Of a DNA stretch of 64,000 nt, positions 1 to 8,225 are shown piece after piece. Numbering within the stretch: the first letter of the stretch is position 1; every line of letters starts with the position of its first letter. Location: the NCBI RefSeq assembly GCF_900105045.1, contig NZ_LT629739.1, forward strand, positions 1,426,001 to 1,490,000, given 5' to 3'. This stretch comes from Brevibacterium picturae. GTDB lineage: Bacteria > Actinomycetota > Actinomycetes > Actinomycetales > Brevibacteriaceae. The translations under genes were made by a program, and so were the position numbers. The notes under the pieces were generated by a model that saw only the letters and a program-made list of their open reading frames with translations, ran no database searches and was not told the origin of the DNA.

Positions 1-2
1 GA

Positions 3-386
3 GCAGGATTCTGGACCCTTCCTCTGCTGCTTGGCTCAGGAGTGTTGAGTTTCGCAGTGGCCAGTTACTGCAAACGTGAGAACGTCGATTTTGACCTCGC
101 AACGGCGCTCTCCTCACCGAGGCGGCTCATCATCTCCTACGTCACATGCGGCGTATTCGCGGTAGCTTGGGTCTTCGCCATGGGATTCCACCAGATCACC
201 GGGCACCCATTGCTCGCGGCAGGGCTGGGATCGACCATAGAGAGCGCCAACGGCAGTTCCATCGTCATCGGCGGGCTCGTGGGAGTGGCCATCGCCATCG
301 TGGCCATGACGATCTCTCGCCAGCGCAAACTCAAGCAGGCCCGCATCGAGGCTGCCCGGGCGGCCGACGTCGAGGATGAGGACTGA
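3..386 (+). CDS. C-terminal part of a membrane transporter (5' end outside window)
   Basis: The reading frame is open to the left edge, so the gene is cut and 127 residues of its C-terminus are visible. They contain three hydrophobic segments (about residues 3-20, 45-65 and 85-105) and end in a basic then acidic cytoplasmic tail (RQRKLKQARIEAA, then DVEDED). This architecture fits the last helices of a secondary transporter or permease. The part seen does not allow a family assignment. A GTG at 42 is an internal codon, not a supported start, because coding continues upstream of it. Confidence 0.55.
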   Translation, partial: AGFWTLPLLLGSGVLSFAVASYCKRENVDFDLATALSSPRRLIISYVTCGVFAVAWVFAMGFHQITGHPLLAAGLGSTIESANGSSIVIGGLVGVAIAIVAMTISRQRKLKQARIEAARAADVEDED

Positions 387-561
387 ACCCCGCACCGTCA
401 GCAGCAAAACCACCCGCCGCAAAGGGATGAATGAGCGCTACATGTAGGCGATGCGTGAGTGACGACAACTGAGCTGGTGCTGCCGGGATGTCCGTCGGCC
501 TGGCGGTGCTCACCTCGGCGGCCAGTCCTGGACCCGCATAGTTCGGTTGCCCACACCTGGG

Positions 562-613
562 GTGCCAAAACCTCTCGCTGCAGCGGGGTGTTTTCGCACT
601 CCGGGTAGTGACG
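562..613. repeat. 52-bp palindromic element, copy 1 (direct repeat of 2997-3048)
   Basis: The element starts GTGCCAAAAC, has a self-complementary core around CGCTGCAGCG, returns as GTTTTCGCAC and ends CTCCGGGTAGTGACG. The same start and end occur in the same orientation at 2997-3048. It lies 33 bp past the 3' end of the oxidoreductase gene, so it may be a terminator, a REP-type repeat, or both. Confidence 0.6.
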
Positions 614-645
614 GCGGCGCGGCACCCGAGCCACAGCTGCGTCCC

Positions 646-1965
646 TTACCCGAAGGTGGGGAAGTTCCCGACGAAGACGCCCTCGGGGTCCCGCTCCTGC
701 TTGAGACGACGCAACCGGGCCAAGGCCGATTCCGGCAACGCGTCGGCAAGGCTCTCGCTCGGGCTGAGGAACGTCACGGGTTTGCGCCCGGTCGTCGGCA
801 GAGCCCGCGCCAGATCTGCCTGCTTCTTCGTGATGGACTCAGCGGCTTCCTCGGTGACGGGCAGTCCGAACATGTAGACGCTGAACGGTTCGCTCAGCGC
901 CCCGTGGGGATTGTCGGTCGGGCGGGCGAGCGCCCCGCCGAGGTGCCTGACCTGCACCGATAGCAGCGGATCGATGGGCGTCTTAAGCAGAGCGTCGAGG
1001 GCCGTGTCATCAAGAGTCGTGAGCAGCTCCGCGTGGGAGCTGCCGGGAACGGGCTCGGTCGGCTCGGCTGTGATCGTTCCCAGATCGGCCACGCTCATCG
1101 GTGCACGAGTGTCGGAGAGCGGCGTCGGCAATGCTTCGGTCGCGCGCATGAGACGGCGGACCTCGGCCTCCGTCCCGAGGTAGGTCGAGTCGATGGCAAC
1201 CATCGGGTCGGCGCCCGGGAAGCTGAGGAGCTCCAGCCACAGGTTCAGATCGTCCGGCGCGGTCGCCGTCAACGACCGGAACACCTCGGCGACATCGCGG
1301 GCATGGGCGGCCGACCAGAGCTGACGCCCGCCGAACACCTCCGGAGCCTCATGCAGCTGGACCTCAAGACCGGTGACGATGACGAGCTCGCTGCCCGCAC
1401 CACGCAGCGCCCAGAACAGCTCGGGATCCGTATCCGAGGTGATGCGGCGGGCCCGGCCCTCCGCGTCGACGATGTCGAAGGCGCGGATACTGTCGCCCAC
1501 CCACCCGAAGGACCGTCCGAACCAGCTCAGGCCGCCGCCGAGTGCGACCCCGGCCACCGTCACCACTGGTGAGCTGCCCGGAAGTCCGGTCAGTCCGTGA
1601 TCGGCCGCTGCGGCCTGCAACTGCCCGGCCCGCGTCCCGGAGCCGATCATGGCCGTTCGCTGTTTGGGGTCGATGACGATCTGATTGAGACGGGTGGTCC
1701 GCAGCAGGATCGCTCCGCTTGCCCGTCCGGTCGCGCCGTGACCGGAGGGCTGAGTGGCGATCGACAGGCCCCGACTCCGGGCGAAGCGCACGAGGCTGCT
1801 GATGTCGTCGACGCCACTCGCTTCGACCACGGCGAGGACGTCTTGGTCGATGGCGCGATTCCACGGTCGGTGGACCTCATCGAACTCGGTGCTGGCGGGA
1901 AGCCAGACGCGGCCCTGGACAGCGGCTCGAAGCTCGTCAAGAATGGATGTCGACAGAACAGTCAC
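646..1965 (-). CDS. FAD-linked (PCMH/BBE-type) oxidoreductase
   Basis: This 439-residue protein has the PCMH-type FAD domain in its N-terminal half. SGHGATG contains the His that usually carries the 8-alpha-histidyl FAD bond, and ALGGGLSWFG follows. A BBE-type C-terminus ends in DPEGVFVGNFPT. The Cys used for a second covalent FAD bond in berberine-bridge enzymes is absent (GWVGDS), so attachment through His alone is inferred. The GTG at 1965 was chosen because AAGGAG lies 6 bp before it. A longer frame reaches 2067 but has no ribosome site. The gene is divergent from an ECF sigma factor and has a matching ECF-type promoter at 2032-2058. The substrate is unknown. Confidence 0.82.
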   Translation of the reverse strand: MTVLSTSILDELRAAVQGRVWLPASTEFDEVHRPWNRAIDQDVLAVVEASGVDDISSLVRFARSRGLSIATQPSGHGATGRASGAILLRTTRLNQIVIDPKQRTAMIGSGTRAGQLQAAAADHGLTGLPGSSPVVTVAGVALGGGLSWFGRSFGWVGDSIRAFDIVDAEGRARRITSDTDPELFWALRGAGSELVIVTGLEVQLHEAPEVFGGRQLWSAAHARDVAEVFRSLTATAPDDLNLWLELLSFPGADPMVAIDSTYLGTEAEVRRLMRATEALPTPLSDTRAPMSVADLGTITAEPTEPVPGSSHAELLTTLDDTALDALLKTPIDPLLSVQVRHLGGALARPTDNPHGALSEPFSVYMFGLPVTEEAAESITKKQADLARALPTTGRKPVTFLSPSESLADALPESALARLRRLKQERDPEGVFVGNFPTFG

Positions 1966-2031
1966 AATTGCTCCTTGGCTCATGTTGGTACGTGTGATGA
2001 TCGGACCGACGTCTGCCGGTCTTGCCTGTGA

Positions 2032-2058
2032 GTCGTTCCCCGAGGCAGAAATGTGACG
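2032..2058 (-). promoter_or_regulatory. ECF41-like promoter for the oxidoreductase
   Basis: Read on the minus strand, CGTCACA is followed by exactly 16 bases and then CGAC. From memory the ECF41 consensus is TGTCACA-N16-CGTC, so 9 of 11 positions agree. The site lies about 67 bp upstream of the oxidoreductase start and next to the sigma gene. Confidence 0.5.
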
Positions 2059-2080
2059 AGTCATCACCGGCAGGATAGCT

Positions 2081-2977
2081 ATGACATCGGAGTCGACACC
2101 TCAGTCCCTCGCCGAGGTGGCCGATCAGTTCACCTCGCATCGACCCAAATTGTTCGCCATCGCTCACCGTGCTCTGGGATCCCCGTGGGCCGCCGATGAT
2201 GCTGTGCAGGAGACATGGATCCGGTTGCAGCGGGCAGACACCGCGGCCATTGAAAATGTCGAGGCGTGGCTGACGACCGTGATCTCTCGGGTGTGCATCG
2301 ACCTCATCCGCCGCGACGTCGCAAGACGCGAAGACCTGCAGTGGGAGTACTCGGCAGAAGAAGCTGACCGTCCGGAGGACAGTGCCCTGATTCGAGACGA
2401 GCTCTCGGCGGCCCTGCACATTGTGCTCGACACGCTGGGGCCTCTGGAACGTCTCGCGTTGGTCCTTCACGACTTCTTCGCTCTGACCTATAGCGACATT
2501 GCGCCCATCGTCGACCGCAGTCCTGCCGCGGCTCGTCAGCTCGCCTCCCGCGCACGTGCACGTGCACGGCTGCGTGGGGTCGACATTGCCGACGTTCGCC
2601 ACGGAGAGGAGTCTGCGATCACGGCCTTTCTCTCCGCGGCCCGCGAGGGAGACTTCGGCAGTCTGCTCCAACTCCTCGATCCCGAGATCGAACTGCGCAG
2701 CGACCCAGCGGCCCTGAGGCTGGCTGGAGCGGGTGCAGACTCCGGTGCCCCACTCCTCGATCGCGAAGTTGCCGGTCCGGACGCCGTGGCCCGAGTCTTC
2801 AATGGCCGTGCGCACGCGACCCAGCTGGTCCATATCGCCGGCGCCCCCGCTGCCGCCTACGTCGCCGACGGCATTCCTCGCGCGATCTACCTGTTCCGCT
2901 TCGCCAACGGCAGGCTCGCCTCCGTCGATGTGCTGGCCGACGAGAAAGTCCTGGCAAGCCTCGACATCACACTGTGA
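2081..2977 (+). CDS. ECF sigma factor with C-terminal SnoaL-like domain (SigJ/ECF41 type)
   Basis: This 298-residue extracytoplasmic-function sigma factor recognises promoters as part of RNA polymerase. Region 2 is about residues 15-85 (AIAHRALGSPWAADDAVQETW). Region 4 is about 110-165 (LGPLERLALVLHDFFALTYSDIA in part, then a basic helix). The last 120 residues match the SnoaL-like extension that controls activity in ECF41 members. No anti-sigma gene is adjacent, as expected for this group. The ECF41 C-terminal signature DGGGK is not intact (SDPAAL occupies that place), so membership may be peripheral. The neighbouring FAD oxidoreductase fits the habit of ECF41 genes of sitting beside a redox-enzyme target. 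Confidence 0.88.
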   Translation: MTSESTPQSLAEVADQFTSHRPKLFAIAHRALGSPWAADDAVQETWIRLQRADTAAIENVEAWLTTVISRVCIDLIRRDVARREDLQWEYSAEEADRPEDSALIRDELSAALHIVLDTLGPLERLALVLHDFFALTYSDIAPIVDRSPAAARQLASRARARARLRGVDIADVRHGEESAITAFLSAAREGDFGSLLQLLDPEIELRSDPAALRLAGAGADSGAPLLDREVAGPDAVARVFNGRAHATQLVHIAGAPAAAYVADGIPRAIYLFRFANGRLASVDVLADEKVLASLDITL

Positions 2978-2996
2978 CCTCTACACCACCCTGCGA

Positions 2997-3048
2997 GTGC
3001 CAAAACGCCCCGTTGCAACGAGATGATTCGGCACTCCGGGTAGTGACG
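2997..3048. repeat. 52-bp palindromic element, copy 2
   Basis: This has the same GTGCCAAAAC start and CTCCGGGTAGTGACG end as the copy at 562-613, in the same orientation, with an imperfect palindrome around GTTGCAAC. It begins 20 bp after the sigma-factor stop. The two copies bracket the sigma/oxidoreductase pair. Confidence 0.6.
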
Positions 3049-3079
3049 CGACGCCGTTGTCGAGCCCGCGGCGAGCTGA

Positions 3080-3137
3080 ACCTCGGTGACGTCACTGATT
3101 TCGGGCGGCGCCGGGCGCAACTAGTGACGTCACCGAG
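3080..3137. repeat. Long hairpin repeat with TGACGTCA arms, copy 1
   Basis: Arms reading AACCTCGGTGACGTCACT and its exact complement surround GGCGGCGCCGGGCGCAA. The same TGACGTCACT arms and CGGCGCCGGGCGCAA loop recur at 17587-17637. It sits between convergent genes and probably acts as a bidirectional terminator, though there is no T tract. Confidence 0.6.
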
Positions 3138-3150
3138 GTTGAGTGTGTTC

Positions 3151-4908
3151 CTATTCCACGAGCTTGCCGACCTGGCTGATCTCCTCGGTGCGCATGAGCT
3201 CGGCGACCTCGGGGTCGACGGCCGGAATGCTCTCCTTCACGACTCCGGTCGCTGGTGACCAGACGAGGTTGACCTGCAGGTTCTCATCCTGCTCGGGGTA
3301 GTCGCTGCGGTTGTGACAACCGCGGGTCTCCCTGCGTTCGAGCGCGCACTCCAGAGTTGCCCTGGCCGCGAGCACCGAGGATTTGAGGTCGAAGGCGTGG
3401 GACAGGTCGGAGAATCCGGCGATGTCCGGGTGGATGCCCACGTCATTCATCCGCGACTCGATGTCGGCGAGCTTCTCGAGTCCGGCCAGCAGACCGGCTT
3501 CGTCGCGAACGACACCGGCGTGCTCGGTCATGAGGTTGCGGACCTCGCGTTGCAGAGCTCGAACATTCTCCGTGCCCTCGGATGCGAGGAGATCCTCGAT
3601 CTCAGCCCGCGCCTCGGCGATGGCAGACTGCGACCTCACCTGCGCCCCCAGATCAGCCGAATACGCGACGGCGGACCGGCCGACGATGCGACCGAAGACG
3701 AGGAGTTCGATGAGCGAATTGCCGCCGAGGCGGTTGGCCCCGTGCAGCCCGGACGAAGCCTCGCCGATGGCCCACAGTCCCTCGACGTCGGTGCTGTGCT
3801 CGGCCGGGTCGACCCACACCCCGCCCATCGAATAGTGAGCGGTCGGGGCGATCTCGATCGGGGAGACGGTGATGTCGAGCATCTGCGTCTCCATCATCGT
3901 CTGGAACACGCGCGGCAGGCGGTTCATGATGGTCTCGCGCGGCAGGTGCGAGACGTCGAGCCAGACGCCGCCGTTTTCCGTACCGCGGCCCTCGGCGATC
4001 TCGGTGTAGGCGGCCAGTGCCACGCGGTCGCGGGTGGAGAGTTCCATGCGTTCGGGGTCGTAGCGTTCCATGAACCGCTCCCCCAGTCCGTTGCGTAGGA
4101 TTCCGCCCTCACCAGGTGCGGCTTCGGAGACGAGGGTGCCGGCGGCGTTCTCGGGTTCGATGATGCCAGAGGGGTGGAACTGGACGAGCTCGGCGTCGCG
4201 CAGGCGGGCTCCGGCCTCGACTGCCAGGCGGAAGGAGTCGCCGGTATTCTCGTCTCGGCGAGAGGAGGTGCGGCGCCAGATCCGGTTGTGTCCGCCGGCG
4301 GCGAGGATGACAGCGTCGGCATGGATGCGGTAGCGGGAGCCGTCGACGATGTCGAAGCCGAATGCGCCGAAGATGCGACCGTCGGCGACGAGGAGTTTGG
4401 TGATGTAGACGCGGTCGAGGATGGGGACATTCAGGGCCTCGGCACGATGAATGAGGGTGCGCTGGATTTCGAGTCCCGTGTAGTCGCCGGCGAAAGCGGT
4501 GCGACGCCAGGTGTGGGCGCCGAAGAAGCGCTGCGAGATCCGACCGTCGTCCTCCTTCGCGAAGTCCATTCCGTATCGCTCCAGGTCAGCAATTCCCTGC
4601 CCGGCTCCCTGGGTGACGATTTCGACGGTGCGGGGGTTGGCGAGGTCATAGGATTCCTTGATCGTGTCGGCTGCGTGCTGCTGCCAGGAGTCGTCGGGGT
4701 CCATCGTGGCCAGGGCCGCGTTGATGCCGCCGGCGGCCAGCGAGGTGTGCGCGTCGTCCTTGGGTCGCTTGCCGACGGCGAGGACGTCGGTGCCGGATTC
4801 GGCGACCTCGATCGCGGCGCGCAGGCCGGATCCGCCGGTGCCGATGACCAGCACCGAGGTGGAGATCGTGTGTTCGTGTGCGTGGGCATTTCCCTGTGTG
4901 GAGTTCAT
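3151..4908 (-). CDS. Fumarate reductase/succinate dehydrogenase-type flavoprotein
   Basis: This 585-residue protein is built like SdhA/FrdA/NadB. It has an N-terminal Rossmann motif (VIGTGGSGLRAAIEVA), HTSLAAGGINAAL, FHPSGI, GEGGILRNGLGERFM, the substrate-pocket SMGGVWVD and RLGGNSLIELLVFGR. The C-terminal helical domain ends near the stop. No iron-sulfur or membrane subunit is adjacent, so it may act as a soluble flavoenzyme, for example a fumarate reductase or related dicarboxylate oxidoreductase. NadB seems less likely because no nadA or nadC is present. A GTG nine bases upstream (4917) is an alternative start. It is divergent from a LysR gene that probably controls it. Confidence 0.8.
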   Translation of the reverse strand: MNSTQGNAHAHEHTISTSVLVIGTGGSGLRAAIEVAESGTDVLAVGKRPKDDAHTSLAAGGINAALATMDPDDSWQQHAADTIKESYDLANPRTVEIVTQGAGQGIADLERYGMDFAKEDDGRISQRFFGAHTWRRTAFAGDYTGLEIQRTLIHRAEALNVPILDRVYITKLLVADGRIFGAFGFDIVDGSRYRIHADAVILAAGGHNRIWRRTSSRRDENTGDSFRLAVEAGARLRDAELVQFHPSGIIEPENAAGTLVSEAAPGEGGILRNGLGERFMERYDPERMELSTRDRVALAAYTEIAEGRGTENGGVWLDVSHLPRETIMNRLPRVFQTMMETQMLDITVSPIEIAPTAHYSMGGVWVDPAEHSTDVEGLWAIGEASSGLHGANRLGGNSLIELLVFGRIVGRSAVAYSADLGAQVRSQSAIAEARAEIEDLLASEGTENVRALQREVRNLMTEHAGVVRDEAGLLAGLEKLADIESRMNDVGIHPDIAGFSDLSHAFDLKSSVLAARATLECALERRETRGCHNRSDYPEQDENLQVNLVWSPATGVVKESIPAVDPEVAELMRTEEISQVGKLVE

Positions 4909-4966
4909 GTATTCCACGCTAGGTTCGGCCGCCTCATGCGTCCAATGTATTGTTTCGCTTGAGTTG

Positions 4967-4981
4967 ATAGCGATACGCTAT
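4967..4981. promoter_or_regulatory. LysR-type T-N11-A dyad between flavoprotein and LysR genes
   Basis: ATAGCGATACGCTAT is a perfect palindrome with a T-N11-A core (TAGCG-ATA-CGCTA). It overlaps the first base of the LysR start codon and lies about 60 bp upstream of the divergent flavoprotein gene, as expected for an autorepression/activation site. Confidence 0.5.
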
Positions 4982-5972
4982 GAACATGAATCTGGAACAG
5001 CTCGCGAGCTTCGTCGAGATCGCCAACACCGGTCATTTCACGAGGGCCGCTGCCACGCTTCACCTGGCCCAACCCTCATTGAGTCGGCAGATCTCGACGC
5101 TGGAGAAGGAGCTCGGCTCCGAACTCTTCCATCGCGCCCATGGACACATCAGTCTCACCGCCGCAGGCGATACTCTCCTGCCGACCGCTCGACGAATGCT
5201 CGCCGACGCCGAGGCGGTCCGTCGTGACATGGATGAGCTCGCCGGGCTGCGCAAGGGGCGGATCCGTTTGGGCGCGACTCCGACGCTGTGCGTCAGCCTC
5301 GTCGCCGAGGCGATCAGCAGCTTCCATCATGAGCATCCCGGGGTCGAGCTCGAGCTTGTCGAGAAGGGGTCGCGTGAGCTCATCGAGGCGCTGGGTGCCG
5401 GCGAACTGGACCTTGCACTCATCACGCGGACGTTGACTCCGAGCGCGCAGATGCCGAGGTTGCGGATGCGGGAAGTGCTCAGTGAGGACCTGGTGGTGAT
5501 TGCGGGGGCGGACCGCCGTTCCGGCGGCAGCACCTCATGGTCGGGCGACAGCCGCAGCGGTGCTCCACTCCTGCCCGGTGACACGGTCACGTTGGCGGAG
5601 GTCGCGGCACTCCCCCAGGTGCTGTTCCATCACGGATACGATCTGCGCGAGGCCACCTCGGCGGCCTTCGATGCGGCCGGGTTGGCACCGAACATCGTCG
5701 TCGAGGGAGCCGAGATGGACGCAGTGCTGCGCTTCGTCGAACGCGGACTGGGGGTCGCAATCGTCCCGGCAATGGTCCTCGTCGATCGGCCGCGCCTGAC
5801 CTCGGCACAGCTGCTGGAGCCGAGTTTGTCGCGGACGGTCAGCCTCGCCACCCGAGCGGACGTACGGCCGACCAGAGCCGCCTCGGCGATGGAGACAACG
5901 ATCCTCTCGACTGCGAGGGCCCTGACCGAGGAGGACACCGGACTGGCGGCGTATGTGCGGCTGGTGAGGTAA
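4980..5972 (+). CDS. LysR-family transcriptional regulator
   Basis: This 330-residue regulator has the LysR winged helix in residues 1-65 (LEQLASFVEIANTGHFTRAA, then LHLAQPSLSRQISTLE and LGSELFHR). The type-2 periplasmic-binding-like effector domain covers about 90-310. ATG 4980 and ATG 4986 are both possible. The operator palindrome overlaps the first, which slightly favours the second. Its divergent flavoprotein neighbour is the likely target, and the effector cannot be deduced. Confidence 0.88.
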   Translation: MNMNLEQLASFVEIANTGHFTRAAATLHLAQPSLSRQISTLEKELGSELFHRAHGHISLTAAGDTLLPTARRMLADAEAVRRDMDELAGLRKGRIRLGATPTLCVSLVAEAISSFHHEHPGVELELVEKGSRELIEALGAGELDLALITRTLTPSAQMPRLRMREVLSEDLVVIAGADRRSGGSTSWSGDSRSGAPLLPGDTVTLAEVAALPQVLFHHGYDLREATSAAFDAAGLAPNIVVEGAEMDAVLRFVERGLGVAIVPAMVLVDRPRLTSAQLLEPSLSRTVSLATRADVRPTRAASAMETTILSTARALTEEDTGLAAYVRLVR

Positions 5973-6071
5973 GGGGCCGGCACCGACCACGACAAGCGCC
6001 CGCCGACGGGCCCAAGCGTCCACCGGCATGGGAGGATGCTTACATCGAGAGTTCACTGAAAGGGGCGGAGC

Positions 6072-6767
6072 ATGGCGACAGAACGAACGCGCCATCGTCG
6101 GGGTGAGGGCGGAAAGCTTCGCGAAGAGATCCTCAATGCCGTCAATCGTCTCCTTGACGAATGGGGCAGTGTTGAACGTCTGACGATTCGGGCTGTAGCG
6201 GCTGAGACCGGAGTCGCCGCCCCAAGCATCTATATGCATTTCAAGGACAAGACCGACCTCGTCTGGGCCGCACTGTCCGACAAGTACCAACAGCTGGCCA
6301 CCCAGATGCGAATCGCCGACGAGAAAGCGGATCAGGAAGGACCGGTCGAACGACTGCGCGCCCAAGTGCATGCCTATTGCCTCTTCGGTCTGAAAAACCC
6401 CGGACACTACCGCCTGCTCTACGAGACCAGACAGCCGCAGGCCGATACCGACCGGGTCCGGCACCACCCGGCCAGCGTCGTCTCAGGCAGCCTCCGAGCA
6501 GCCGTCACCCGGTGCCAACAGGCGGGTTGCCCCATGTCCCTGCCTGCCGATCAGCTGGTGCAGACCCTATGGTCCGGTGTGCACGGCACCCTGTCTCTCG
6601 CACACAGCCTCTTCGACGACGAAGCTCTGGAACCGATCGTTCTCGACATCGCCGACGGCCTCATCGACTCGACAGTCGTGGCCCCCGGGACCGAGTTCAC
6701 CGACCGATCCAAGCAGATGGACAGTTCGGCCGCCCGGCGCCTCCGCAGCCTGCTCAGCGAATACTAG
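6072..6767 (+). CDS. TetR-family repressor upstream of P450 operon
   Basis: This 231-residue protein has the TetR helix-turn-helix at residues 20-65 (ILNAVNRLLDEWGSVERLTI, then AAETGVAAPSIYMHFKDKTDL). The helical ligand domain (about 80-215) carries LWSGVHGTLSL, the pattern of the WHG-type TetR C-terminus. The start at 6072 has GGGGCGGAG before it. It precedes the dehydrogenase/P450 operon on the same strand, separated by 168 bp that contain an inverted repeat, so it probably represses that operon in response to the P450 substrate or a related compound. Confidence 0.82.
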   Translation: MATERTRHRRGEGGKLREEILNAVNRLLDEWGSVERLTIRAVAAETGVAAPSIYMHFKDKTDLVWAALSDKYQQLATQMRIADEKADQEGPVERLRAQVHAYCLFGLKNPGHYRLLYETRQPQADTDRVRHHPASVVSGSLRAAVTRCQQAGCPMSLPADQLVQTLWSGVHGTLSLAHSLFDDEALEPIVLDIADGLIDSTVVAPGTEFTDRSKQMDSSAARRLRSLLSEY

Positions 6768-6833
6768 ACTCCGCCCCCAACGATCGCCCTCACCAGGCAA
6801 GTTTTGCTGTCGCCAGCGGGTGGGTCTACAGTT

Positions 6834-6849
6834 TAACTGAACTTAGTTA
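6834..6849. promoter_or_regulatory. Candidate TetR operator before P450 operon
   Basis: TAACTGAACTTAGTTA has perfect 5-bp arms (TAACT/AGTTA). It lies in the intergenic region between the TetR gene and the operon it precedes, 87 bp upstream of the first operon gene. Confidence 0.4.
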
Positions 6850-6935
6850 GGTTATAGGTTCACGACTGTCGACAACGGCTCTCCGAACGAACCATCGCAG
6901 CAGACTGCGAGAGCCGCGTACCCGAAGGAACGTGT

Positions 6936-8177
6936 ATGAACAGAGCGCCTCGCAATGACCTCCCCGCCCTTCGAACGGGCGTGATCGGGCTCGGAATGAT
7001 CGGAGGAGGAGTCGCCACCAGCCTCTCCCGCAGCGGCTACCTTCCTCTCGTCTACGACATCAGACCAGAGGCAGCCGACCTGCCCGGAACCCCTGAACTG
7101 GCTGCCTCTCCTGCGGTTGTGGCGACAGCTAGCGACATCGTGTTCGTCTCCGTCGTGAACGCCGATCAGGCCTTGGACGTGCTCAACGGCAAGGACGGCC
7201 TGCTGTCCGGTTCACACTCCGGTCTCATCGTCGTCCTGCTGAGCACGGTCAGCCTGGAAACTGTAACCAGATTGTCCGAGCTCTGCACCGAATACGACGT
7301 GACTTTGTTGGACTGCGGAGTGACGCCAGGTGACAAGGCCGCCGAGAACGGAATGGTCGCTATGGTCGGCGGCGATGAGGAATCCGTCGAACACGCCCGC
7401 CCAGCTCTCGAGGGCTTCGCCAAGGCAGTGGTGCACTGTGGCCCGTTGGGTGCAGGGATGGCTACCAAACTGGCACGGAACGTCATCACCTACGGCAGCT
7501 GGCGCACTGTCAGCGAAGCTGCCTCACTCGCCGCATCCGCCGGGGTCAGCCCGCAGACTCTCATCGACGTCATCGAGACCGCCGACCCGGACGGCACCAC
7601 TGCACTGATGCTGCTGCGTCAACAGCAGACCAGTGCCGCTGCCGCTGTCGGTGAGCAGATTCGTCCGCTGATGGCCAAGGACCTCGCCGCTGCCAAAGAG
7701 CTGGCGGCATCCTCGGGCCTGCAGATGCCGCTGGTTGACGTGGCGCAGGACAAGGCGACGGACACCCTTGGGCTGGATGACCCGAAAGCGTCCGCCGAGA
7801 ATGGCAGCCAGGATGATGCCCACCAGATGATGGATGCGGTCTATGGCTCAGGATTCAGCCAGGCCATGCCGAACACCGGCACGCCTTTCGAGAAGGAGAC
7901 CGCCGAGCATCTCTTCGGAGACGTCTGGAGCCGCCCCGAGCTCTCCATCCGCGACCGCCGCCTCCTCGTTCTGGGAGCCACGGCAGCCTTGGGCGACGCC
8001 GATCTCATCCGAATTCAGGTCCGCGGTGCCCTGGCCAACCAGGAACTGTCCGGCGAACAGCTCAATGAGGCTGTGCTCCAACTCGCCTATTACGTCGGCT
8101 GGGGGCGCGCATCGAGCGTGCACCGCGGTGTCGCCGCCGCCCTCGCCGAACACAGCAACCGAGACCAGGCTCACTGA
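6936..8177 (+). CDS. Fusion: beta-hydroxyacid dehydrogenase plus carboxymuconolactone decarboxylase-like domain
   Basis: This 413-residue protein joins two enzymes. Residues 15-280 are a 3-hydroxyisobutyrate-dehydrogenase-like NAD(P) enzyme (GVIGLGMIGGGVATSLSRSG dinucleotide motif, DCGVTPGDKAAENG substrate loop, catalytic-lysine region GPLGAGMATKLARN). Residues 300-405 are an AhpD/CMD fold (EHLFGDVWSRPELSIRDRRL, then LNEAVLQLAYYVGWGRA). The CMD part lacks the CxxC of AhpD, so it is closer to the decarboxylase/lactonase branch. GAAGGAACGTGT precedes the ATG. It is the first gene of the P450 operon. The two domains probably act in succession on a product of the oxygenase, which is inference. 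Confidence 0.82.
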   Translation: MNRAPRNDLPALRTGVIGLGMIGGGVATSLSRSGYLPLVYDIRPEAADLPGTPELAASPAVVATASDIVFVSVVNADQALDVLNGKDGLLSGSHSGLIVVLLSTVSLETVTRLSELCTEYDVTLLDCGVTPGDKAAENGMVAMVGGDEESVEHARPALEGFAKAVVHCGPLGAGMATKLARNVITYGSWRTVSEAASLAASAGVSPQTLIDVIETADPDGTTALMLLRQQQTSAAAAVGEQIRPLMAKDLAAAKELAASSGLQMPLVDVAQDKATDTLGLDDPKASAENGSQDDAHQMMDAVYGSGFSQAMPNTGTPFEKETAEHLFGDVWSRPELSIRDRRLLVLGATAALGDADLIRIQVRGALANQELSGEQLNEAVLQLAYYVGWGRASSVHRGVAAALAEHSNRDQAH

Positions 8178-8225
8178 GAACCCGACCCGAGAAGACACCA
8201 ACCACCGAAGGAAAGAGGACATCAC

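Noticed and set aside
438..447. CTACATGTAG palindrome after the first gene
   Set aside because: It resembles a BlaI/CopY half-site but has a 2-bp spacer and no BlaI-related neighbour. It is likely chance.
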